The notes under the pieces: generated by a model | Told to the model about the DNA's origin: nothing | The model's input: the letters and a program-made list of their open reading frames with translations, nothing else | Database searches by the model: none | Shown: positions 1 to 13,200 of the stretch, piece after piece | Layout of the letters: the number at the start of each line of letters is the position of its first letter | How positions within the stretch are numbered: the stretch's first letter is position 1 | Assembly: GCA_008508345.1 (NCBI GenBank) | Contig: QNGE01001717.1 | Location: 84,425-148,424, forward strand | Direction of reading: 5' to 3' | Length of the DNA: 64,000 nt | Origin: Paragonimus westermani | Lineage: Eukaryota; Platyhelminthes; Trematoda; Plagiorchiida; Troglotrematidae | Position numbers and translations under genes: made by a program

Positions 1-692
1 CCAAAAAGTAACTATTAATACACCGGTAAAAATGTATTTTCAGATCGTTCTAAATGCCATGGAATATACTAACTGATTGAGTTTTGCTCACACGCCTGCC
101 AATATCGTAGTTTCTTGGTTTTCAGGTAAGTCAGTACGCGTATATATTTGCCAACAACTATGCTCTGTCTAGATGTTATAACATCGTCCATCGATAATTC
201 CGGACCATGTGGAGAGATTTACAACCGCTCGATATAGACCGAATCCCAAAAACTGGATCACAGTAGCTGTTAATGGTATCCAGCTACAGTGCCAGCGGAT
301 CGGCATAGTCGGTATTCATTACAAACGTTCATCTAATTTGTTTAACCACCTAATTTGAAGAATATCCACGTTCCGTGGATTTTTTAGCCTCAACTGCGGT
401 GCCTGTCTGTCTGCTTGCTAGGAACTGTGGTTCATTTCAGCGACCCACTCGCACTCTGGATGAAAACCTTACCAATCAACATCACCTTGTTCAGTTTGCG
501 GACAGTCAGGGACGGCGTAATTCACGTGGCTGTTACTCGGGGAAGCCGGTATATTTTCCTAAACACGACAACATGACTATTCTTCGTTCTCTGTAGAACG
601 CGAAACGGAAATTTACCGTCGTCTCTCTACAGTTAGATGATAACTAACGTTGTGAAAATGGTTTTGAATTGCTGTCCATTTACTAATTGAAG
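1..692. other. No supported feature
   Basis: I see no recognisable coding frame, RNA gene or repeat. A 73-codon open frame lies near 375-596, but it has no domain signature and is of a length expected by chance. Confidence 0.6.
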
Positions 693-802
693 AACTGATG
701 AGTAGTCGGGGATTTGGTTTATTTTCAAGTTGAACATCACTCACACTTGATCGCAGCGTTCGCATTCAGATAGACTTTGCAGCCAGCCTCTTTCGAAAAG
801 AA

Positions 803-847
803 GCACGAGACTCGATTTCCGCTCTCCTTAGAGCTCGTCAGTAGTGC
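803..847 (-). ncRNA. Hammerhead ribozyme, degenerate (copy A)
   Basis: On the minus strand the order is: helix I strand gcacta, core CTGACGA, stem II GCTCTAAGGAGAGC (5 bp, AAGG loop), then GGAAA where GAAAC is expected, TCGAG, the cleavage dinucleotide TC, and closing strand tcgtgc. Helix I has one mismatch and the GAAA core is displaced by one base relative to the 31-kb copy. I expect weak or no self-cleavage. The family relationship is clear because length (45 nt) and order are the same. Confidence 0.65.
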
Positions 848-865
848 ATATCCTTGCCATGGCCA

Positions 866-920
866 CGATTTGAACTCCGGCCATTCCAATCATGAGGCAA
901 CCGTGTTGACCACTGCGTCA
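866..920 (-). promoter_or_regulatory. Internal Pol III promoter, boxes A and B (copy A)
   Basis: Minus strand: box A TGACGCAGTGG at 910-920 and box B AGTTCAAATCG at 866-876. Spacing is the same as in the 31-kb copy. Box A carries one change from the 31-kb sequence, so activity may be reduced. Confidence 0.55.
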
Positions 921-1046
921 TTGAACTCACATTAGGCACGACCGAATTATCAAATCTTAACGCTCAACCACTCTCGCTTGTGAGCAATGATCAGGTTGCC
1001 CGATCGTCTCGAGAGGAGACTCAGTAACCGTCCTGTTACTCCAATN

Positions 1047-1133
1047 TTGATAATTCGGTCGTGCCTAATGTGAGTTCAATGGCGCAGTAGTTAACACGGT
1101 TGCCTCATCGAAGCGTGGTTGGAGTTCAAATCA
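1047..1133 (+). mobile_element. Ribozyme-bearing Pol III repeat, partial inverted copy
   Basis: This segment repeats, on the plus strand, the part of the unit just upstream of and through boxes A and B (box A TGGCGCAGTAG at 1080-1090, box B-like AGTTCAAATCA at 1123-1133). It stops there and lacks the ribozyme. Its first 40 or so bases are almost the exact reverse complement of 915-956 in copy A and share a variant (gagttcaa) that other copies lack. The junction contains the N at 1046. Confidence 0.7.
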
Positions 1134-3469
1134 AAGGAACTGTGGTTACAACGGAAACAAGATCAACTGGAAGAATAGGTCGTCGTGAATTTGCTGCATT
1201 GAAAACATGATTTGTTTCCAAATGCTATCATGTTCTACTAGTCCGATACCTATTAAGACCACAGTTAGATTATTTTACAGTAAAGATGTCTACAATATAT
1301 GGTGGACTACTGTTGTGCTCTCGGTCAATCAATGTGTTCGCAACAGAGCAGAGACCATTTTCATTCAAGTATTTTTTCAGCACAAACAGCTATGTACGGT
1401 ATACTGGACTACAATTCTTCACCCACAGTTCTTTCTATTCACCCGTGATTTCAAATGTAGTAGGGTGGTTGAAAAGTTAGGGCGAATGTGAAATTCGAGG
1501 TGAAGTTCAAATGAAATGCAAGTAATAACAGCCTAGGTCACCAAACTGTAATCGAAAACCAAAATACTACCCGTCTGCTTCAACCTAGCCGGAAAGACCT
1601 TATCAAAGGTTTTTCGACTGGCATGAACAAAGCGACCCTGTGTATACTCGTGTGTTGTTGATCGTGCACGGTGCACATTATTCATGTGAGGTGACGGTTA
1701 AGCGGCCTGATTAAGTTATCAGATCACGTCTATTGTGAATTTAACGGAGTGCATGTTAGCATGATCGTTTGGCAACTATAAAAGCTGGGACACACGCTCC
1801 CATTCAGATGTGTAGCTTTACTAACTGTGAATTTTGCTATGAACGAAGCTTAGTCCAGTGCTGACATTCATTGCGTTCTAGCCGAAAGGCCTATGTAAAT
1901 GTGACGAAATTTGAGCAGTGTTAAGAGGGTAAAGATGCAAATCCCCGAATTTTATTCAGTAAACCTGAATGCGTTGCTTATGTTAAATGCGTTCACAACT
2001 CTGGCAGCACCTTACTCTATTAAATTCCTTTGGGTAGCAACACGGATTTCTCTTGTTTTTTTATCGGTTCCACGCTGTTTAATTCAAATCACAGAAAACT
2101 TGAAAGTCGTTATCTTTTTACGCAAAGTTAGGTGACTCTTCTCCACTGTTCTTGAATATGCTTGAGTACAACTTTGTTTCGATTTTACTTACCCTAGAAT
2201 GTCTCTCTCTCATTGACCGTAGATCTACGATGGCCATGTCAAACACTTTACAAAAGCCAGTGATCAATAATGAGGAACACAACTGGGGCTGACAATTTTC
2301 ACCATATTGCTCGGAATATTCATACCAGCATTGTTGTTAACTTAGTCTCTTGAGTGTGTTGGGCTTGTGGCGTTCGTGAGCGGCGGATGAAACAATTATT
2401 TGACTCTGTGTGGCAGTTGAACAACTAGACAGCGTCATTGACAGGAGACGGTTGCTCACTTTTCTACGGAATAAACTAGGTTTGAGTAGCTTTCTGTGTT
2501 GCTACTCTGCACCGGGCATTCACGTCTTAGACACCACAACTGTTCACCTGCAACCAAAGTGAACACTGACGTTTATGATGGAATCAGACGCAGGTGTCCG
2601 ATCGAGCATGGGGGTTACGTCAACACTTGAGCAGAGTCGTTAACATAGTGACTTCACCCCTGTCTACCGAACACACAGCTCAAAACCAAAGCTGGTATTT
2701 ATGCTTAAAATTCCACCTTAATAATTAAGCATTTAATCGTTTAGACGAATAAGAGAAGTGGCGAATAAGTGTTCAATGAAAACTGTTCATTGTGTAAATT
2801 TGATTGGACATCATTCATAAAGAGCAAGTCAAAAAGGTTCATCCAGTAATCCGAACTGTCTTCACATGTTTCATCTAGGGCTCTCACCCAGTAGATCACA
2901 GCTTACAAGTGAACGTCTGATGTAAGTCGGATAAATAACACCGGCATGCTAGAGTAAAGGCTATGTGAGTTCTCAGTTACACTGTGCCCAGTAACTCGTC
3001 TAGAATAAACCTTATGCTAACGTCGGTTACCAAGGCTGCATGAGGTTGAATGTGACGAGTCATGACGGTTGTTATAGAGCTAAACACAAAGCCATAGTGC
3101 ATTCGAACTAGCTTTGGACCACGGAGTTCCTAAGCTTAAATAGCTTAGCGGGTTTTAGGTGGTAGTCAAAATAAGTGTCCGCCTTTGTATCTGCGATACT
3201 AACTCATTCAGCCCAATTAATCGCGCCCTGGATGAAATCCACAATGGTCGAGAATGTGTGATCTAATCTGTACACAAGGTATCATATGGTGTAACTGAAA
3301 TTACTGTGATGCGTTTCCTATCTGACAGGTAATAATTTTCGCAGGTGCGACGCTATGACACGTTGAGGGGTTATTTTCCATTAACTTCGAGAGCTTAGCA
3401 CGTACACTCCATCTACCCGAGGGAATCCTACACTGAACCGTAACAAAAAGCCGTAAGAAGTATCACTGA
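1134..3469. other. No supported feature
   Basis: Only short open frames (up to 94 codons near 1207-1491) without domain signatures. I see no repeat or RNA gene. Confidence 0.5.
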
Positions 3470-4331
3470 ATCTTCTTCTTACAGGTAACAAATCTGACTC
3501 CACCAGTTTGAACAAAACTGTTAGTACGAGAAAAATGTTAGCTGCAAGCATTTCGTAGTGACACACCAGTAACAAATTTACCGTAACATGGATGGGATTT
3601 CTTTTGTAGCGAACAACTAGAAGGGTGGATAGTCAATAAGCGGGTTAAGATGAGTCATTAAGTCCAGGGGATAGTCGAATTCACGAGTTGATTGCAACTG
3701 CTTCAGCAAACCGTAAAAATCTCGGGTTGAAAGGACGTAACAGAATTCTGAATGAACAAGATGAATCGATATGGTGACCGGTGGTCAGGACGTGTTTGGC
3801 GACTGAGGAAACTGGCTGTTTACAAGTTTCAGCAACATTGATATTCTCCGGTAACAAGCACTTCTGCACTCATTTGGGTAAACATTCCTTCATTTTGGAG
3901 CCCAAGTGTCTCTCGGTTTTGCCTGTGTATCTTTTTCCGCAGTTTCATACAAATTGGTAAACACAATGTGAAGTGGCACCCATAGGCTGATCTCTTTTGG
4001 TTTGGTCAAAATGTACGTTTATGTGCATTCTTTTCAGGAATATGTTTCGAACTCGCCTTTTCACCTCGTCGCAAGAATGTTGTCAACTTTAGACTTGTAA
4101 AATGCTTCACCATGTGGGGAAACTTTGGTTCCCCGAAAACCAGTGCTTCGCTACACCCTGAACAAAATTAGTTTTATGAACCACAGCTTCTGTGCATCTA
4201 TAAGATTGCACAGTTGAAGGGTCATCGGTGGGTTTCCGGTAAGTAATTGTAGATGACGATTTGTTACGCAGTGGCCGACCACGGAAATCCTCAAGGAAAA
4301 TAGAAGATATCGAAGCGCTTATAAACGCCAA
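3470..4331 (-). pseudogene. Penelope-like retroelement relic (RT end and GIY-YIG endonuclease)
   Basis: A decayed minus-strand fragment of a Penelope-like element. Such elements encode a reverse transcriptase fused to a GIY-YIG endonuclease. Reading from 4331 downward, a TYRKPT motif near 4225 marks the last RT block. After frame breaks comes the endonuclease core near 3915-3965 (VYQF, then NCGKRYTGKTERHL, the YIG here being YTG), then SSVAKHVLTTGHHID (3770-3810) and RFLRFAEAVAI (3690-3720), the usual C-terminal signature. Several stops and frame changes separate the blocks, so no functional protein can be made. The tail at 3470-3680 aligns with the relic at 23.9 kb, so both belong to one family. 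I recognise the family from motif order, not from a search. Confidence 0.75.
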
Positions 4332-7059
4332 ACATCAAGAAGAGCGTTTTAGTTCTTTCCAACCGATACAACTCGTTTTTGAAACAAAACCAATGCCTAA
4401 AACTTACGGAAGGTGAAATCTGACAAATTGTGTTGGATTCTTCTTGGAAAGAGAAGTACTAGTATTTTGATTCTGTAAATTAACGCCAATGTTAAGGATT
4501 TAAAAATCCGTTACTACTTGGAACAACGAATAATATGTTTCATATTTGTCACTTGTGTCTATCATAGTCCATGTACTACTAGCGCATCCAGTGGATTAAT
4601 AGTCCCCTCCACATGAAGTTAACAAGATGAGTGGGCTGAGTTGTACATCCCACTCTAAGCTCTGAACTCGACAAATTCAGCTGAATATGGAGTGATACAA
4701 AAAAGATGATTTTGTGCGCAGACAGACAGCAATGGGATCCCAATTCAGCCCTGAACTGATTTACGATTTTATCAATGAATGCAACTGGTCAGCAGGGCAC
4801 GTGTAAAGCATAACAAGAATGACGTACACAGGCTCACACTACAGTATAGTCCAAGTTGAGCGGATGAGTGTAACCAGTTCACAGAACCCATCAAATATCA
4901 TGTACTAATGTTGGAAAGTTTCAAGAAAGTACACTGTGCTTCCAAACGAAAAATATCTTCCTGTATCTTATTCGGAGCCAGGAAATAGAAAAACACGTGA
5001 GCCAGAAAATATTCAATTGTCATTCCGTCTTTAAAACAAACTAAGACAAGAGCACTCAAACAAGGTATGGCTTGGACCGGTTTAAGGCACTTATTACAAT
5101 TTGTCTTGTGAAGGCTGTATTCCATATTTCCAAAAACTGCCTTAAGGAAAAAACAGAGAAGACAAGTAAACCCGACGCCGAGATTATCAGTGGTTTTATT
5201 GCAATTTTATCTACACAATGACAAAGTCAATGAATGAAAGAGGTTCTATGGCCTCTAGCCGCCGTTTACTATTTGTCAAACTCTTGCGAATACTGCGTTA
5301 TTTCTTATAATACATATATATATATAGTGCATAGATAGACCAAACCTTCCAGTGCCGCAATTCTTCATGAAAGACGCAACAGTGTGAAATATGAAGAACG
5401 TAACTTCACACGCACATACATGGATCCGTCATTAACCATTCTTTTTGATCGATGGTATCCAACTACCCTGAGGGACAATGGGATAGTTTTCCGTTGAGAT
5501 CTGTTTATACTTATGAAAGATTCAACCATACTTTAGCTACTGCAGATGGATGCGGCGTTGTTTACTACTTCCTCGATTGCTGGCCTCCGAAGCTTGTGGT
5601 CTCTATTCTCCTCTCTCACTTTGGAACACAACTGCCTTCTCAAACTCATTTCACTTTCTTCGACTTGCCCTTGTTATTTTCCAAAATGTGGTGTTGATGT
5701 CGCCAGTCTTCACTGTACACGTGTACATCTTGGCAGACTCAGACTGCTATTTTGTCGGGTCTGCATCGAATGGCCAGCTCATTACAGGACATGTCTATGA
5801 GAACGTGATTTTGTTTCACTCTACTCAGATGTTCCATATGGATGAAACGAACAGTGAGTATTTATTTTATTCACAACATACAGGCTCATATGTTTTCGTG
5901 AAAGTTGACGCCGACTAGTCCAAGATAGCTGGGGCGTGGTGAATTTGGCAACGTGTCCGACGCACCTGATTCGTTTAGGCTTCATTGTCCTACATATACA
6001 TGCTAGGCACACAAATTCAGTACAGTGCCATCTCCGTCTAAATGACGTTTCGCTATGCGCCCTTGATGACCGGATCAACATGAATACTGTCTCCGAGCAC
6101 GCTGATTGAGGTCCTAGCAAAATGTCATACTGGTTGAACGGACAAGTTCAGTCTGCTGATCGAATTGCAGCCGTGACAACCTCAAGAGTGATAGCATTAT
6201 TGGGAATGGTTTGTTTTCCATTCAGGTCAACTCTACTTAATGAGTTGAAACAAATGCTAAGCCGGTCACGGTGAATTGTTGATGTGAGAGTAAGTCTCAC
6301 GGAGAAACACCTACCCTCGATTAATATGAACTTCGGGTGAAACAAAACCATGTGCTACCATCTGTGATATTTTATGATCTTCATCTTGTCACGTGCTGCA
6401 GCTGCATTCGTGAATGATATGGTGTAATCTCATTGGATAATACTCATGATCAATAGGCATACGTGCGCACGCGATTGAGCGCATTACAATACATATTTTA
6501 CGTGACTAAGTGTACTTCTCTGTCTATAGCTAACTCTCATCATGCTCACGTTTTTTCTAATTCTATGTTTGTGACCTTAGCTAAGTGCACGCTTTTCACA
6601 CGTGTTTTTTCGCTAACCAAATCGTAATGCGTACGTAAATAGTAATTTTAAAAATTTTGTTACACTAGTTAATTTCAGACCAACAAATCGATCGCCACAT
6701 AAGAGCTTGTGAACGAAGCACATTTCCGTTCTGAAATTACATAACACACGAAACTACGTCGATTCAAGTGATTGGCTGAAGTTCTATCATACTCAAAAGC
6801 GCTCTGTGAACAACATGCGAGTCGACTGTTGTCAGCATTATATTTTCACAACGTAACGATCAAGAGGTAATCAGCCTTCGTGACGTGAAAGTTTCGCTCA
6901 TTTTAAAACTTGTCTTCACTCTATCAAGCATCACTAGCTGACTTATTTCGTTACGTCGTTAACTGAATTTACGTTACCCAAATGTTCGTTTATTGTGTTC
7001 GCTAAAATTCATGTCAAGAATCTGTAGAATCTTTCGCCAATACCGAACCTTTAACTATT
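4332..7059. other. No firmly supported gene
   Basis: Contains a short (AT)n run and overlapping open frames of up to 122 codons at 5452-5918, which I do not recognise. A minus-strand frame at 5821-6120 has a short KRIRCVGHV stretch resembling the C-terminus of non-LTR reverse transcriptases. It is too short to annotate as an element. Confidence 0.45.
5314..5326. repeat. Short AT microsatellite
   Basis: Thirteen bases of alternating A and T. Confidence 0.8.
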
Positions 7060-7253
7060 TCTACCTGTCCCTGGTTAGCGGAATTTACAGCCCTCCAGCA
7101 GCGCCTTTGGGAATTATCAAACTAGAAGACATATGCTCCACTGAGGCTATTGCTACAAGACTACACAACCCATGCTTGTGTGCCCAAAAACAATTCGTAC
7201 AAACCCTCCACCTCCTCTGCTCCGGAAGAGTGTCTACTTTTGTGAGTGAGTGA
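7060..7253 (+). pseudogene. C-terminal scrap of a Penelope-like element
   Basis: The plus-strand frame ends with EAIATRLHNPCLCAQKQF followed by VQTLHL (about 7140-7215). This resembles the extreme C-terminus of Penelope-like GIY-YIG proteins. The 34.6-kb copy in this window has the parallel string LCAQKWVKQPIGL just before its stop. No GIY-YIG core is readable upstream, so this is a short 3' remnant or a chance match of moderate length. Confidence 0.45.
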
Positions 7254-10200
7254 CCCACCAACCTAGAAGACTTCGAAGATGTCGTGCAAAGCGCATTAGA
7301 AGGACGTCAGTATAGTCTTAACCACTGTCATGCACCAAGCATGCAAAGAGATCAATGTATCCGGAAACCTCCCTTGAACCTAGGGATATGAACAACTGCT
7401 GGACTGTAAGAACACTATTTCGATTTGCACGGTAAAATATTTTGCATCTGTTATAATAAACTGCACTACTTGAAGAAATAGGGCATTATTATCAAACGCT
7501 ATACTATGGTGCTGTGCTACCTACACAAGCGTACGAACTTTGATATTAGTGGTGTGTACGTTGTGTAATTCATAAAGGTAGCCCCCATACCTAAGAATGT
7601 GCATGGATGGCAAATTTCTATTTGAAGGGGTCGCATAGGATTAGGCAGTTCAGGTGTAGTTCGCTATAATTCTCGGTGACGAAGCATCAGCGTTTTCGAT
7701 TTCTCAAGGTCAAAAAGGACAGCTTACACTCGTTAACCTGGTCATCGTTTCCTTACCCAAAACCAACCTGAAAAGTAATACAGTGCACTTTTCTAGGTAT
7801 TTAGTTGCTTTTTCAATCATCGAATATCCTACGACGTCTGTGCTTCGAAGTGGTTTTCTCATACTGTAGTTAAACACAGATCTAAATGATAACCGTAGAT
7901 CATCCTGAACAAAACAGTCAGATGCAGTAGTCATTCACCTGAGCAGCTAATTCGAATGTTCAGAAATTTATCAAAAATAGTGAAACCTTATAGCTTCACT
8001 TTTTTGGCTGGTAACTCAAAAATGAACTGTACAACCAGAGGTAGATTGCACAGAGATCAAACTCCCATTGATCCCAGATCCGGCCAGTAGATCAATTCAG
8101 AACTACGACTAATTGATATTTTAGTTATGCTACTTCAAATGTTTTTAGTAACTACCCCGCCTTAAAATCCATTTTCACAATAACAACGCTGCAAGTATCT
8201 TAATGTTCATGTCTCCTTTTTCTACCTTGTCGTTCTCTAGACCGACTATATGGCTCAGTGTTTGATCTGTAAGCCGTTATCTGCATCCATTTATTATGAA
8301 ATAATTATTAGGAACAGTGTTTTGGACTCATTTTCCTGTTGTAAACAGATTCTCTGTGGGAGTTCTTCTCTCTTATGTTTATTAGCCAGCTGTATAAGGG
8401 ACCCACGACTCATCATCATTTGCTCACATGAGCAAAGTTTGCGTCGGTGTTGATATGTAAGTGTAGAATTCATAATCTGAAAGCCAGGGGATTGTTGTGC
8501 TACATGAGCAAGTGAAGTTCCGTTTGATTGCAAGACTAACAAACTATTCAAGCACAAAAACAGTGGATAATGTACAGTTGAGTTTTGTCAGAATTGATTT
8601 GTACACACTAATCGAAACGTCAGTGATCTGGATTTTGAGCCGACAAATTTACGCACTTAGCACCAGCAGAAGAAGAGAATACAAAGTATATTTGTAAGAG
8701 TATAGAATTTAGGAGACTCCCAGAAGAGTGTTGTAGGATTTCGTGTTAGAGAGACGAATCTGAAAAGAGATCGTTCAGCAATTTGAGTTACATACTGAAA
8801 ACTCGGTTTATACAGCGGAGATGTTCCATCATTTGAATAGTCCTTTCAACTTTGTGACTGAGAGTGTGGTTTTCATGACCAACTTTCGAGATCTCTATGC
8901 TGCACGAATTACAATCACAATTAAAATCACAATTTGCTTGACGCGAGAGCAGCGATTAAAATGCTACTTAGATATTCGTCTACATTTTGACTTCAGGGAT
9001 TGTCAAAGTTTCCCGTTTTAAAGGTGTTGTCGACATCATTTTTATCGAAGGTTACCTCACTTCAACCCAAGGTGACAAATTGGCTGATTGAGATGTGAGA
9101 ACCATCAGAGTACCCAAATAGACAAATACTTATCGAATACCAACTTTCTTTCAGCTGAATTTCCTGAAGAGACATTTTCACGAACAGTACACGATGACGA
9201 CATTTTCAAACCTTTGTATCAGGCTGTTCTTATCAGATGATGGTAAATCTGTAGGCTGTCTATTTCAACATCTGTACCGCAGTGACCGTGTGTCAGTGCA
9301 CCTCAGATGTAACAATTTACCCTATAACCAACGATGTAGCTGGAGTATTTGTACATTTTGAAAGTTTTTATGACCTACCCTGACTAACATCTTCCAGACT
9401 AATCTCGAAACGTTCTTCATAAACAAACTAATTCAATCTGTAGGAGCGGAAAATGCTGCTGACTACTGACACTACACAACAAACCAAAGACTCTATAGGC
9501 ATTCTAACTAGGTTAAATACATCGTATTAGATGCAGAGCATGAATCTAAGGACCGTCTCACTTCGTTTTTTTACTGACGAAGAAGAAGGCATACAAAAAT
9601 GATGCACATTTCGTCACAAGCATACTTAGGATAACCAGTATTCCTTTTAATGGATTTATCTTACTACAGCAAAAAACAGACCACACTAAACCGGCGATTA
9701 GCACAGCGGGAAAGATTTGATCTCATGGCGAAATCTAGGGTAAGCTACAGTTGGGTATTCCGGTTCTCGTTGATAACGGATGTCCACAATAGTTTGTCGT
9801 CGAGTCTTCGTAGTAAACTTCTCCGGTAAGTGCCGATTGTAATGCCAAAGACAGAAGTCTCTTTAGTTATCGTAAAAGAAAGAAAATAATTTTGTCACAG
9901 TGGAGTCTAGAAACCATCTCGCTTTAGAGCACACTGTCAGCTTGAGTGAAATTACATATATGAAAACTGAGATTCCTCTGTCCTGTGGATCTCATTTTAT
10001 ATGGAGAATGTGATCGACGACCCGACAGACAACACTGATATGACGTGATGGCAAGTGAAGTATCGAATCGGGTAGCAGGCGTTGAGAGGCAGGTACAAGC
10101 AATCGGGTTTTTGTCACACATTGACCGACATAGCATTCTCCGAAATCAATGACGGTTAATTAACCCGCTAAGAACAATCACTAGATGCATCTCAGTTAGG

Positions 10201-13200
10201 CGCAACTATTTGTCTTTGCGACTTGCACATTCGATTATTGAGTTCTGCCCAGGATGTTGCGCTGGGGTGCTTACATCAAACTCTATGATCTCAAACAGAC
10301 GCGTAGGCTAGATTAGTCCAAAGATACAAATTTAGTTCGTGGATTGGCCCACACTCGTTCACCGCCCTGTCGTTCAAAGAGCAAGTGATTTCCACGATGG
10401 GCGTGTCAAAATCACTAAACCAACGCAATACAGCCCTTCCAGAGAAAGCGGGCATTATGATAAGGCAAACGTCGTGAAAATTTCACACCAGCATAAAGTT
10501 TAGGGTCGTTTTTCACTGTATGTACGTCCTATAGAGTGTAAGTTAGACCTTCTCAATCTGATAGCCGGAATTTCATTATGCAGTAGCATTTATCTTTGTC
10601 CCCATTAGTTTAAATCACAACGCACTGGCCATTACTGGATATAGACTGCCGACTTGTAGTTCTCATCACGAATCTCTTCATAACTGCAGTTCCCCAAAAC
10701 ACCGTACAACTTCTGGTGAAAAGCAAAGTGATTAGTTTCGTTGAGTATGTATAGAGATCTTTGGGAAAATTTTCACTGGATATTTCTCGCTTATGGTTTC
10801 CCATATAAAGGTAGATTTCGTTGTCTATGGGAACTGCATGTCCTGAATACGCATGTCATTACGAAAGTTATTAAAGGAAAAGGTCCAGAAAGCAAGGTCA
10901 CCAACGCCTTTTATATAACCTCCCTTCAAGGAACAAATAAAGTTATTAGGTGTTTGTGGATTTCTTATCTACAAGTAGATGAAATGTGCATCAATAATTA
11001 AGTGGCTGTTAAGTTGCTTCTCCCTTAGGTAAAGTTACATGTACCGCTAGAACTTCCGTTATGTCTTATCCAGCCTACTCTTCTATTCACCGTTATCGTT
11101 ACCGCTTTCAAAAAGGTTTGAAAGTCCATAACTGGTACAGTCTGTGAATCTTACAAATCCGGCAACCGATACCGGATCTCGGAATAAAACCCTCAGGTTT
11201 GACACTGGGTCTACTTTGTCCATTTTAGCGACATTGCAATATAATAGTTATCCAAGGATGTTGGCACTTTTTCTCATTTTATCTGTGAATAAAAGCCAGG
11301 TGCACACAACAGGCAGACTGACTAGTTCATCGAACGAAAACAGTCAACTAAAAGACAAGCACATGACCTACACCCGTGTCTTTGTGCACACAACACCAGT
11401 CGATTTTGTCTCTAAAACACGGCCCTATTGAGTGCGAGCAAAGTCGGAGTAAGGTTATGTGGTAAGAGGGTGATAACCCAGTGATCTGTGGGGCGGATGT
11501 GTTATGCGGTTGATTGAGACCGATTTCTTAGACTCACCTGTGTTTTTCTGATCGCCTATGTCAACGATTCGGTTGATAACTCTCGTGAATTTTTAGCTAA
11601 GTTATGACATAGGTTATCAATTTTTTCTTTCAAAATGCCAGTTAGTTTGCAGTTGGGTTATCGAATATGAACTAAGGTAGTCAGAGACCAAGAACCTGTC
11701 AATGTCATCTTGTTAAAAGCAACAGCAACATCAATCGGCTTAAAGAAAACATTTCATTATTCTCGAGTCAGTTTTTGAAGACAAGCGACGGTGACAATGG
11801 CCTACACGGATCGCGCGAGGTTTCAGAAAAGATTATGATGGTCTTGTAATAATCCACCCTTATGAAATCAACAGCTCGGTGGCGTATGAACTACTTCGTA
11901 TTGACTATACCAGATACAACGTAAAACTCACCAGAGGCATTGGATATGCATGTATGCGTAACCCACGTCACGTCCGAAACAGATGCTACACGAGCGACTG
12001 AGAACAGTTATGCGAAATCCTGGTGGCCAAAAACTGAGATACCGGATTGCCAATCAGGTAGAGTTTTGCGCTGTAACATTGAATTTAGATCTTGGGAGCT
12101 TTGAGTTAGACTGTCTGAAGAAATACGATCCAGGCAGGTGTCCAGATGTTCAGTAAGAAACAACTGCGTGACCGCGAACGTTAGTGCACGGTACGCATGT
12201 AAATCACCAATGCTATATGGCGTTGCGATGTGTGCAGCAGCGAACGCGCTTGCCATCTAGGTCATCAACCTACTCACAGTACACCGTTGGCCTAGAGATA
12301 ACGAAAACGTTAGGCTTAATTGAGTTGTCTCAATTATATCTGCATTTTCATTTGTCTCAACCAACGACAGTAGTCGCCTGACAGATCATCTACCCTCCCA
12401 CTCAGATACTTGGATCTTTATGACTTTCAACCTTTCCTCTTCCAAGAATAATCTGGTGCATTTTATAGTGATTGTTTTGCCTGGTTTTCAGTCCAACCTT
12501 GAATTTGGTTACTCCTTCTTGTTCTCTCTGTATTGCACTGACGTGTACTTCTTCATGGAATCACTTTTTGCACTTTTTTCTCATTATTTCCTCTCCCAGT
12601 TTAGATTCCTCAGCGTACTTTCCACCGGATAGAAGTTTCGCTTTTGTGCTAGCTTATCAACTGGCTAAGTAAGATTGGCTGGTTGGACATAAGACCTCGC
12701 TCACAGGCCTCTTGATCTTATTCCTTCTGGTTTACACTAGATACTTGGCGTGTGAGCAGAATTACAAGTGGGACAGCACAAGCCACCATAAGTAAATGTT
12801 ATGAGCAGGCGTATTTTGGCTTCAGTCACCGTGAAAAACTAATCCAAAACGAAAGACGCCAACCAACTGAGAAATTGACAAAGTGGTTAATTTCGCTTAA
12901 GTGGGCAGTTATAGTTTAACTCCTGAAAGTAGGTACGTGAACACTGTCCGGAAAAAGAGTTATCAACAGTCGGATGGACAGATACACCTATTGAGAAATC
13001 TGTATCACATATCTGCACGCATAAGTGGTTAACACGAGTGTTGCTTGGCTGTTGGCATGCCGTATGCGTTCGCTGATTACCTCAACTTTGGTCTACCTCA
13101 CGGGGAATGAACAGGCGACTGCTAGGTCGTCAAGAATGGGGTGTGTGCTCGCTGAGATTTCATAGTATGCTTCGATGACAGAGGTCTGCCTAATCACTGG

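Larger units (their letters stand above)
693..1045 (-). mobile_element. Ribozyme-bearing Pol III repeat (Sm-alpha-like), copy A
   Basis: This copy of a short non-autonomous retroelement reads on the minus strand. It begins inside the unit at 1045, passes box A (910-920) and box B (866-876), crosses a hammerhead-like domain (803-847) and ends in the conserved terminal motif at 695-710, which reads gactactcat on the minus strand. It matches the copies at 31.0 and 47.8 kb over nearly its whole length. Copy A runs past the ribozyme cleavage position, so it did not end at a self-cleaved RNA end. An N at 1046 separates it from an oppositely oriented partial copy. I see no target-site duplication. 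Confidence 0.8.

Noticed and set aside
695..725. CTGATGAG string at the repeat ends (also 31025, 31446 and 46776) as a hammerhead core
   Set aside because: It lies on the strand opposite to the Pol III boxes, has no GAAA at a suitable distance and no stem II. The real core is the CTGACGA further inside the unit.
5452..5918. Overlapping plus-strand frames of up to 122 codons
   Set aside because: No recognised domain, three overlapping frames open at once, and no splice or promoter support.
5821..6120. Minus-strand frame with KRIRCVGHV as a LINE C-terminus
   Set aside because: The similarity is under a dozen residues and no other LINE block lies upstream or downstream.
9699..9710. TAGCACAGCGGG, a perfect box A, as a tRNA or SINE head
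   Set aside because: No box B or T-arm follows at a workable distance.
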